Origin: Tannerella sp.
GTDB taxonomy: Bacteria > Bacteroidota > Bacteroidia > Bacteroidales > Tannerellaceae
Length of the DNA stretch: 11,197 nt
NCBI GenBank assembly: GCA_031259505.1
Contig: JAIRLL010000264.1
Location: forward strand, 1 to 11,197
Direction: 5' to 3'
Shown here: piece by piece, positions 4,862-11,197 of the stretch
Layout of the letters: each line of letters opens with the position of its first letter
How positions within the stretch are numbered: the first letter of the stretch is position 1
Notes under the pieces: generated by a model
What the model was told of the DNA's origin: nothing
The model's database searches: none
Seen by the model: the letters and a program-made list of their open reading frames with translations, nothing else
Made by a program: the position numbers and the translations under genes

Positions 4862-7393
4862 ATGTCAAGTCTAAAAACATATTCTTTTGACGAAGCTTAC
4901 AATGCTTCTCTGAAATATTTTGCAGGAGACGAACTGGCTGCAAAAGTTTGGGCAAACAAATATGCCCTAAAAGATGCTTTCGGCAATATTTTCGAAAAAA
5001 CGCCTGAAGATATGCATCGGCGTCTGGCAAAAGAAATTGCCCGGATCGAAAAAAAATACCCGAATTCTTTATCCGAACAGGAATTGTTCGTCCTGTTCGA
5101 CCATTTCCGTTACATCATCCCGCAAGGCAGCCCGATGACCGGAATAGGAAACGATTTCCAGATTGCGTCCCTATCCAACTGCTTTGTGGTGGGGTTGGAC
5201 GGCACTGCCGATTCTTACGGCGCGGTCATCCGCATCGACGAGGAACAGGCACAATTGATGAAACGACGTGGAGGCGTAGGGCACGACCTGTCGCATATCC
5301 GGCCGAAGGGTTCGCCTGTGAAAAATTCGGCGCTGACTTCTACCGGACTGGTGCCGTTTATGGAGAGATATTCCAATTCGACCCGCGAAGTGGCACAGGA
5401 CGGACGGCGAGGCGCTCTGATGTTGAGTGTCTCCGTAAAACATCCCGACTCCGAATCATTTATAGATGCCAAAATGACGGAAGGAAAAGTCACGGGCGCC
5501 AACGTTTCCGTAAAGATAGACGATGATTTCATGACTGCAGTCACCAATCATACGCCTTACATACAACAATACCCGATAGATTCGCCCAACCCCAGAGTGA
5601 AAAAGGAAATTGATGCAACTGCCTTGTGGGCAAAAATCATCCACAATGCCTGGAAATCGGCCGAACCGGGTGTATTATTCTGGGACACAATCATTCGTGA
5701 ATCAGTTCCCGATTCGTATGCCGATCTGGGATTCCGTACGGTATCGACCAATCCGTGCGGCGAAATTCCGCTCTGTCCCTACGACAGTTGCCGGCTGCTG
5801 GCTATTAACCTATATTCGTATGTAGTCAATCCATTTACAGACAGAGCTTACTTTGACTTTGACCTGTTCAAAAAACATGTATCTTTGGCTCAGCGCATTA
5901 TGGACGATATCATTGACCTCGAATCCGAGAAGATTGAAAAAATCCTGCAAAAAATCGACGAAGACCCCGAATCGCAGGAGATAAAGCAGACGGAAAGGCA
6001 CTTGTGGGAAAAAATTCAAAAGAAAACATTACAGGGGCGTCGTACAGGAGTGGGAATCACCGCTGAAGGCGATATGCTTGCCGCCTTGAACCTGCGTTAC
6101 GGAACGGAAGAAGCCACGAATTTTGCCGAAACCATCCAGAAAACACTTGCTCTGGCAGCTTATGGCTCATCCATCACCATGGCAAAGGAACGCGGCGCTT
6201 TCGAAATATACGATGCCAAACGTGAAGAAAACAACCCGTTTATCAATCGTCTGAAGGCTGAAGACGAGCAATTATACAAAGATATGGTCAAATATGGACG
6301 GCGAAATATTGCATGTCTGACCATCGCCCCAACGGGAAGCACCAGCCTGATGACCCAAACGACATCAGGCATCGAACCTGCCTTTATGCTGGTATACAAA
6401 CGCCGTCGCAAAGTGAATCCGAATGACCTGTCCTCCAGAGTAGATTTTGTGAACGAAACAGGTGATGCATTTGAAGAATATACTGTCTTTCATCATAAAT
6501 TCAACGTGTGGATGGAGGCGCAGGGATATTCTGTTTCAAAAGAATATACACAAAATGAAATTGATGAATTTATCGAAAAATCACCATATTTCAAGGCCAC
6601 ATCCAACGATGTGGACTGGATACAGAAAGTAAAAATGCAGGGACGTGTCCAAAAGTGGGTAGACCACTCCATCAGCGTGACCATCAACCTGCCGAACGAG
6701 GCTACGGAAGAATTGGTGAACAAGTTATACATCGAAGCGTGGAAATCCGGCTGTAAAGGTTGCACCGTATACCGCGAAGGTTCCCGTTCGGGCATATTGC
6801 TGGCGCCCGACAGCAAAAAGAAAAAAGACCGGGAATGCATCGAACCGCCTGTCATCGTGGCAAAACGCCCGCGCGAACTGGAAGCCGACGTCGTTAAATT
6901 CCAGAATAACAGAGAGAAATGGATTGCTTTCGTCGGACTGTTAAACGGCCGTCCGTACGAAATATTTACCGGTTTGGCTGACGACGACGAGGGAATCATG
7001 CTGCCTAAAAACGTAACAAAAGGCGCCATCATAAAAATCTACAACGCCGATGGCTCAAAACACTATGATTTCCAGTTCAAAAACAAACGCGGTTTCAAAA
7101 TGACGCTGGAAGGGCTGGACGGTAAATTCGAGCCGGTCTACTGGAATTATGCCAAACTGATTTCGGGCGTACTCCGCTACGGAATGCCTATCGATCAGGT
7201 TGTCAAACTCGTAGAAGGCCTGGAACTGAATGACGAATCTATCAACACCTGGAAGAACGGCGTGGAAAGGGCATTGAGAAAATATCTGCCGAATGGTCCT
7301 ACCAAAGGGAAATGCGGACATTGCGGAATGGAAAGTCTTATTAATCAGGAGGGTTGTATAATCTGCTCAAACTGTGGCGCTTCAAAGTGTTGA
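4862..7393 (+). CDS. nrdJ: Adenosylcobalamin-dependent (class II) ribonucleotide reductase
   Basis: An 843-residue cytosolic enzyme that reduces ribonucleotides to deoxyribonucleotides, using adenosylcobalamin to generate the active-site thiyl radical. NCFVVG supplies C107, one half of the redox pair. NPCGEIP at 297-303 gives N297, the radical cysteine C299 and E301. C310 sits 11 residues later, as in the characterised Thermotoga enzyme, and is the other redox cysteine. RRGGVGHDLSHIRPKGSPV (135-153) and APTGSTS (489-495) are further class II core motifs. A TSCPD-type C-terminal domain (about 660-785) is followed by a zinc-ribbon tail with C818-x2-C821 and C835-x2-C838, plus terminal C843, the usual re-reduction module. 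Length is normal for Bacteroidota NrdJ. The gene has its own promoter and is followed 18 nt later by the glucanotransferase gene. Confidence 0.97.
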   Translation: MSSLKTYSFDEAYNASLKYFAGDELAAKVWANKYALKDAFGNIFEKTPEDMHRRLAKEIARIEKKYPNSLSEQELFVLFDHFRYIIPQGSPMTGIGNDFQIASLSNCFVVGLDGTADSYGAVIRIDEEQAQLMKRRGGVGHDLSHIRPKGSPVKNSALTSTGLVPFMERYSNSTREVAQDGRRGALMLSVSVKHPDSESFIDAKMTEGKVTGANVSVKIDDDFMTAVTNHTPYIQQYPIDSPNPRVKKEIDATALWAKIIHNAWKSAEPGVLFWDTIIRESVPDSYADLGFRTVSTNPCGEIPLCPYDSCRLLAINLYSYVVNPFTDRAYFDFDLFKKHVSLAQRIMDDIIDLESEKIEKILQKIDEDPESQEIKQTERHLWEKIQKKTLQGRRTGVGITAEGDMLAALNLRYGTEEATNFAETIQKTLALAAYGSSITMAKERGAFEIYDAKREENNPFINRLKAEDEQLYKDMVKYGRRNIACLTIAPTGSTSLMTQTTSGIEPAFMLVYKRRRKVNPNDLSSRVDFVNETGDAFEEYTVFHHKFNVWMEAQGYSVSKEYTQNEIDEFIEKSPYFKATSNDVDWIQKVKMQGRVQKWVDHSISVTINLPNEATEELVNKLYIEAWKSGCKGCTVYREGSRSGILLAPDSKKKKDRECIEPPVIVAKRPRELEADVVKFQNNREKWIAFVGLLNGRPYEIFTGLADDDEGIMLPKNVTKGAIIKIYNADGSKHYDFQFKNKRGFKMTLEGLDGKFEPVYWNYAKLISGVLRYGMPIDQVVKLVEGLELNDESINTWKNGVERALRKYLPNGPTKGKCGHCGMESLINQEGCIICSNCGASKC

Positions 7394-7411
7394 TAAACGG
7401 CACGGCAGCAA

Positions 7412-10090
7412 ATGAGAATTACATTTAACATCCATTATTTCACCGGCGCCGGGCAGAAAGTCGGTATTGTCGGGTCTGTTGACGAACTGGGTGCGAGGCA
7501 AACCGTTTTGGCAAAAGAAATGAACTACCAGGACAACGGACAATGGAGTTTGGATGTGGAAATTCCTGTCTTTGTCGAAACGTTCGATTATTGCTACGTG
7601 TTGAAGATGCCTGACGGAACAACAATATCCGAACCCGGCAGCAGAAAACACAAGGCACACCTCTCTCCCGGACAAGAACGATATTATCTCTTTGATTACT
7701 GGCAGGTTGTACCGGAAAATCCTGTGCTTTACACTGCTGCATTCACCCGGACGATATTCGCTCACGCATCGCGCGCTTATCCCGCAAAAGAGGCAGGCGG
7801 AGAAGTGATTATTCGTGTATGCAATCCTTATATTGATAAGGATCAGCATATTGCCATATCGGGCAATCAGAATGTGCTCGGAATGTGGCAACCCGAAGAG
7901 GCAAAAGAGATGATTTGCACGCATTTCCCCGAATGGGAAATCAGGCTCGGTCTCAACGAAATAACCTTTCCGGTCGAATACAAGTTTCTTCTCCGCAACA
8001 GGCAGAAGCAGGAATGTCGGTGGGAGGCAGGCGAGAACAGAACATTAACTCCCCTACCCCGGCACGAAAAGGCAACATTCATCGTATCCGAATATCCGTA
8101 CCGTGACAACCGTCCGCCGTGGAAAGGCGCGGGCGTCGTTATTCCCGTTTTCTCGCTACGCTCGGAACACAGTTTCGGCATCGGCGACTTGCACGACCTC
8201 AAATTGCTTGTCGACTGGGCAGTACATACAAACCAGCGCCTGATTCAGATTTTGCCGGTAAACGATACGACACGAACCCATACATGGAAAGATTCGTATC
8301 CTTACAGCGCTATTTCGATTTATGCGCTGCATCCCGTTTACATCTCGCTGAAGGAACTGGGTGCACTGAAAGATGAAAAAAAAGCGGCGTCATATCATCG
8401 TAAACAACAAATACTGAACAGAAAAAATACCGTTGATTACGAAAATGTCGAGAGATGTAAACTGCAATATTGCCGCGACTTTTTCGAACAGGAAGGTTCG
8501 CGCATCCTGAATTCGGCGGCATTCAAGTCGTTCCTGAAAACCAATCAGGACTGGCTGATTCCGTATGCCGCTTTTTGTCTCTTCAGAGAAAAATATCATA
8601 CGTCCGATTTTACCCGGTGGGGCGAAGACTCCCGCTACAACCCGCGCCGGCTACAAACACTTTGCAAGGAAAACGGCAAAGTATATTCCGAATTATCATT
8701 TACTTACTTTCTGCAATTTGTCCTGCATGTCCAGTTCAGGTCTGCGTCGGACTATGCGCGGGAAAAAGGCGTCATTCTCAAGGGCGACCTGCCTATCGGT
8801 ATTCACCGTACGAGCGTCGATGTATGGATTGAACCGGCATATTTCAACAACGAAGAGCAGGCTGGCGCTCCGCCCGACGACTTTTCCGAGACCGGACAAA
8901 ACTGGTCTTTTCCTACTTACAACTGGGATATCATGGAAAAGGACGGTTTCATCTGGTGGAAAAAACGTTTTTATAAATTGGAAGATTACTTCAACTGTTT
9001 CAGAATCGACCACATACTCGGCTTTTTCCGCATCTGGGAGGTGCCAGCCGATTTCGTCCAGGGACTTTGCGGACATTTCAGACCAGCCCTGCCACTCACC
9101 GTCAACGAGATAGAATCGTTTGGCCTGGAATGGGACAGGCGCTTGCTGAAACCGCGCATACACCGCCGGTTTTTAGATAAACTTTTCAGCGCCGAAGCCC
9201 GAAAACATCTCGACGCATTCCTGATTGACGAAGACGACGAGCATTTGATATTGAAACCATTATGCGATACGCAAAGAAAAATCGAAAGCATATTCAAAAA
9301 ACATGCCGATGCGCTTTCGAACGGGATTAAAGCCGGACTGTTTACTGTTGCCAACGAAGTCCTTTTCCTGAAAGATCCGTATGAACAAACCAAATATCAC
9401 CCCCGCATATCCGGGAACAAGTCGTTTGCTTATACGGAATTATCCACCCGGGCACAAACAGCGTTCGACCGGCTTTCCAACCATTTCTTTTATGAACGCC
9501 ACAATGCCTTCTGGAAAGCGGAAGCCCTCAAACGGCTTGTCCCCCTTATCGAAAGCACGGATATGCTGATTTGCGGTGAAGATCTGGGCATGATACCTGC
9601 ATCCGTTCACGAAGTAATGACGCAACTGCACATCCTGAGCCTCGAACTGGAACGTGCGCCAAAACTGTCCGGCGAACATTTCGCGTGTCTGAGCAAGTTA
9701 CCCTACCTGTCTGTCTGCACCACGTCAACTCACGACATGAGCCCCCTGCGCCTCTGGTGGAAAGAAAATCCTGAAAAGAGACAGCAATACTATCAGTCCG
9801 TTTTACGGAGAAACGGTACGGCGCCGACATCCTGCCCCGCAAAAATCGCCGAACAGATACTCAAAAACCACCTGTCCGCGTCTTCCATCTTCACCATTAT
9901 CCCGCTTCAGGACTGGCTTGCCATGAGCGACACGCTGAAACATCCCCGTGCTGAAGACGAACGCATCAACATACCTGCCAATCCCTGCCATTATTGGAGA
10001 TACAGGATGCATCTCACGATCGAAAAACTCCTCGAATCCAATGAGTTTAACAAAAAGATCCGTACAATGCTGGCTAATTGCGGCCGGTGA
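7412..10090 (+). CDS. malQ: 4-alpha-glucanotransferase (GH77) with two N-terminal CBM20 domains
   Basis: An 892-residue amylomaltase that transfers alpha-1,4-glucan segments between maltodextrins, used in starch, maltose and glycogen metabolism. There is no signal peptide, so it acts in the cytoplasm. Residues 1 to about 105 (VGIVGSVDELG) and about 129-230 (IAISGNQNVLGMWQ) are two starch-binding CBM20 modules, the DPE2-like layout common in Bacteroidota. The GH77 barrel starts near residue 238 (GAGVVIPVFSLRSEHSFGIG). The catalytic residues are present: nucleophile D533 in FRIDH, acid/base E723 in CGEDLG, and D775 in TSTHDMSPLR. It follows nrdJ by 18 nt with no terminator between them, so some co-transcription is likely although the pathways are unrelated. 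At its 3' end it meets the bactofilin gene head-on. The malQ symbol is by family; the plant-type DPE2 specificity is inferred from the architecture. Confidence 0.95.
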   Translation: MRITFNIHYFTGAGQKVGIVGSVDELGARQTVLAKEMNYQDNGQWSLDVEIPVFVETFDYCYVLKMPDGTTISEPGSRKHKAHLSPGQERYYLFDYWQVVPENPVLYTAAFTRTIFAHASRAYPAKEAGGEVIIRVCNPYIDKDQHIAISGNQNVLGMWQPEEAKEMICTHFPEWEIRLGLNEITFPVEYKFLLRNRQKQECRWEAGENRTLTPLPRHEKATFIVSEYPYRDNRPPWKGAGVVIPVFSLRSEHSFGIGDLHDLKLLVDWAVHTNQRLIQILPVNDTTRTHTWKDSYPYSAISIYALHPVYISLKELGALKDEKKAASYHRKQQILNRKNTVDYENVERCKLQYCRDFFEQEGSRILNSAAFKSFLKTNQDWLIPYAAFCLFREKYHTSDFTRWGEDSRYNPRRLQTLCKENGKVYSELSFTYFLQFVLHVQFRSASDYAREKGVILKGDLPIGIHRTSVDVWIEPAYFNNEEQAGAPPDDFSETGQNWSFPTYNWDIMEKDGFIWWKKRFYKLEDYFNCFRIDHILGFFRIWEVPADFVQGLCGHFRPALPLTVNEIESFGLEWDRRLLKPRIHRRFLDKLFSAEARKHLDAFLIDEDDEHLILKPLCDTQRKIESIFKKHADALSNGIKAGLFTVANEVLFLKDPYEQTKYHPRISGNKSFAYTELSTRAQTAFDRLSNHFFYERHNAFWKAEALKRLVPLIESTDMLICGEDLGMIPASVHEVMTQLHILSLELERAPKLSGEHFACLSKLPYLSVCTTSTHDMSPLRLWWKENPEKRQQYYQSVLRRNGTAPTSCPAKIAEQILKNHLSASSIFTIIPLQDWLAMSDTLKHPRAEDERINIPANPCHYWRYRMHLTIEKLLESNEFNKKIRTMLANCGR

Positions 10091-10103
10091 CGGAAAGTTG
10101 TTT

Positions 10104-10541
10104 TTATCTTGCTGGCGGCGGAGCGACAGTATTTACTGGAACAGCCTCATTTCCCGGCACTTCGTCGCTATCCAAAGGATTTTTTCCCGACATCGTACAA
10201 GTGCCGTTGAATCGGGCGCCCGGCTCAATTTCGAGCGTCTGGATAAACACGTCGCCCTTCACAACTGCCGTCGACTTGAAAACCAGCTTCTCCCTGATTC
10301 GCACGCAGCCTTCCACTTCGCCCAGTATTTCCGCATTCTCGGAACGGATATTTCCCTTGATGCTTCCCTTCGGGCCGATAACAATTTTACCTTTGCAAGT
10401 AATATCCCCTTCTATTCGTCCGTCCAAACGGAAATCAGACGCCGTGACAACACTGCCTTTTACGGCTGTTCCTACAGCCAACACATTGAGTATTCCACCA
10501 TTGCTGGCCGGCATCTCTTCGTTTTGTTTTGTACGTACCAT
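10104..10541 (-). CDS. Bactofilin-family cytoskeletal protein
   Basis: A 145-residue protein whose core (about residues 18-118) is the short-repeat beta-helix of bactofilins (DUF583/polymer-forming cytoskeletal family). Repeating turns such as FRLDGRIEGDITCKGKIVIG, PKGSIKGNI, AEILGEVEG, AVVKGDVF and LEIEPGARFNG show the alternating hydrophobic-glycine pattern. The N-terminal tail (1-17) is polar; the C-terminal tail (119-145) is acidic, then proline-rich (PVNTVAPPPAR), as usual for the disordered ends of these proteins. Bactofilins assemble without nucleotide into membrane-associated filaments that position envelope enzymes. In many bacteria the gene sits beside an M23 peptidase; here it stands alone, converging on malQ (13 nt between stop codons) and diverging from folB. 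Confidence 0.92.
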   Translation of the reverse strand: MVRTKQNEEMPASNGGILNVLAVGTAVKGSVVTASDFRLDGRIEGDITCKGKIVIGPKGSIKGNIRSENAEILGEVEGCVRIREKLVFKSTAVVKGDVFIQTLEIEPGARFNGTCTMSGKNPLDSDEVPGNEAVPVNTVAPPPAR

Positions 10542-10562
10542 ATTTTTATGTTTTTATTTCCG

Positions 10563-10570
10563 CAAATGTA
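10563..10570 (-). promoter_or_regulatory. Probable -7 element for the bactofilin gene
   Basis: On the minus strand this reads TACATTTG, a full match to the Bacteroidota TAnnTTTG element, 21 nt upstream of the bactofilin ATG. No good TTTG lies at the expected distance farther upstream, so this is half a promoter by sequence. The leader before the start codon is A-rich (aaaaacataaaaat). Confidence 0.5.
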
Positions 10571-10631
10571 GTGAAAAAAAAACTGTCAGGCCATTTTTTT
10601 ACTACTTTTACACCATCTTTTTTTACGTTAT

Positions 10632-11000
10632 ATGAAGACAGTGATTGAATTGAAATCAATGAAATTTCATGCTTTCCACGGAGTATCCCTGCAGGAAAGA
10701 AAAGTTGGAAACGATTTTACGGTCGATCTTGAATATGCGTTCGACCGTATTGAAATTGCCGTACATAGCGACGATATCGGCGACACCGTCAGCTACGCGG
10801 ACGTATACCGGACAGTAAGCGAAGAAATGAGTAGGCCATCGAATCTACTCGAAAATCTTGCGGGGCGTATTTCATCTGCTCTGAAATTGCGCTTTCCCCA
10901 GCTTTCCTACATTAAAATAAAAGTGTCCAAACTCCATCCGCCGCTGGGAGGTGAAGTGCACAGCGCATCGGTCACGTTCGAGGAATCTTGGCAGTCCTGA
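10632..11000 (+). CDS. folB: Dihydroneopterin aldolase
   Basis: A 122-residue cytosolic enzyme of tetrahydrofolate synthesis that splits 7,8-dihydroneopterin into 6-hydroxymethyl-7,8-dihydropterin and glycolaldehyde. The family pattern is complete: FHAFHGVSLQER with E22, DTVSYADVY with Y55, LLENLAGRI with E74, and IKVSKLHPPLGG with catalytic K100. Length and residue positions agree with characterised single-domain FolB proteins, which form octamers. It is not fused to FolK or FolP, and no other folate gene lies in the window. The 90-nt gap to the divergent bactofilin gene must hold its promoter; the best -7 candidate is the imperfect TACTTTTA at 10603-10610. Confidence 0.95.
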   Translation: MKTVIELKSMKFHAFHGVSLQERKVGNDFTVDLEYAFDRIEIAVHSDDIGDTVSYADVYRTVSEEMSRPSNLLENLAGRISSALKLRFPQLSYIKIKVSKLHPPLGGEVHSASVTFEESWQS

Positions 11001-11139
11001 CAGTATATTGATTATTCACAGCAATTTAACAGTATGCATCCGCGTGATTTTTATGAAAAAAATGACGAATTCATCGAATCCTTTATCAAAATTTGACATT
11101 TTTACAGAAATTTGGGTAGCTCGTTCAGGATTAATGATA

Positions 11140-11147
11140 TATTTTTG
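11140..11147 (+). promoter_or_regulatory. Possible -7 promoter element for the next gene
   Basis: TATTTTTG matches TAnnTTTG and lies 18 nt before a candidate ATG at 11166. The nearest TTTG upstream (11111-11114) is 25 nt away, longer than the usual 19-21, so the promoter call is tentative. Confidence 0.4.
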
Positions 11148-11165
11148 CCCGAAAACAGAAGAAGA

Positions 11166-11197
11166 ATGGAACAGTTTCAAAAAACAGGCTTTTTAAG
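11166..11197 (+). CDS. Possible start of a gene running off the window
   Basis: An ATG at 11166 opens a frame reading MEQFQKTGFL that is still open at the window edge. It follows a -7-like element at a distance similar to the nrdJ and bactofilin genes in this window. Ten codons are too few to recognise a family. The 165 nt between folB and this point contain only a 20-codon open frame (11034-11096) without resemblance to anything I know. Confidence 0.35.
   Translation, partial: MEQFQKTGFL

Noticed and set aside
6493..7032. 179-codon frame antisense to nrdJ
   Set aside because: Lies wholly within the strongly supported nrdJ gene; serine-rich shadow translation without recognisable domains.
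7382..7924. 180-codon frame antisense to malQ
   Set aside because: Covers the first CBM20 module of malQ on the opposite strand; no family features.
8565..9113. 182-codon frame within malQ in another frame
   Set aside because: Overlaps the GH77 catalytic region including D533; a shadow frame.
9948..10571. 207- and 185-codon plus-strand frames over the bactofilin region
   Set aside because: The minus-strand bactofilin has clear beta-helix repeats and a -7 element; the plus-strand frames are antisense shadows.
11012..11020. TTATTCACA, a DnaA-box match
   Set aside because: A single isolated nonamer is expected by chance and is far from dnaA; not evidence of an origin.
10951..11196. 81-codon frame overlapping the folB end
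   Set aside because: Begins inside folB in a different frame, near the catalytic lysine region, and shows no family pattern.
1..11197. CRISPR array, tRNA, rRNA, phage or insertion-sequence genes
   Set aside because: No regularly spaced direct repeats, cloverleaf sequences, rRNA segments, transposase or integrase motifs were seen on either strand.

Overview
The window reads as ordinary chromosome from a member of the Bacteroidales (phylum Bacteroidota). The evidence is the protein families present: a DnaA of Bacteroides type, an MCE protein ending in the Bacteroidota-style tail, a SPOR-like amidase, a GH77 enzyme with two N-terminal CBM20 domains, and a bactofilin. Two intergenic regions also carry the Bacteroidota promoter pattern TTTG-N21-TAnnTTTG, and start codons lack Shine-Dalgarno sequences and are often preceded by A-rich leaders. 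The family or genus cannot be fixed from sequence alone.

Layout. Positions 1-715 hold no intact gene. A 22-bp perfect inverted repeat (9-30 and 232-253) belongs to a short interspersed repeat family. It is followed by a broken fragment of a DUF2961-type protein (about 270-470) and a promoter region. From 716 a two-gene unit encodes an N-acetylmuramoyl-L-alanine amidase and an MCE/MlaD-type lipid-transport protein, both envelope functions. A 351-nt AT-rich gap then precedes dnaA (3122-4501), which ends in a hairpin terminator. After a 360-nt gap with a very good promoter comes nrdJ (B12-dependent ribonucleotide reductase, 4862-7393), followed 18 nt later by a 4-alpha-glucanotransferase (7412-10090). 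A bactofilin gene on the minus strand (10104-10541) converges on the glucanotransferase, with 13 nt between the stop codons. It diverges from folB (dihydroneopterin aldolase, 10632-11000). The last 30 nt probably hold the start of another gene.

Functionally the window is housekeeping: cell-wall hydrolysis, lipid trafficking, replication initiation, dNTP supply, maltodextrin/glycogen metabolism, a cytoskeletal polymer and folate synthesis. I do not see an obvious new defence, mobile or biosynthetic system. The points most worth a second look are the repeat plus gene debris at the left edge, a 14-bp perfect palindrome overlapping the amidase start codon, and a Gly-to-Arg change next to the arginine-finger motif of DnaA.
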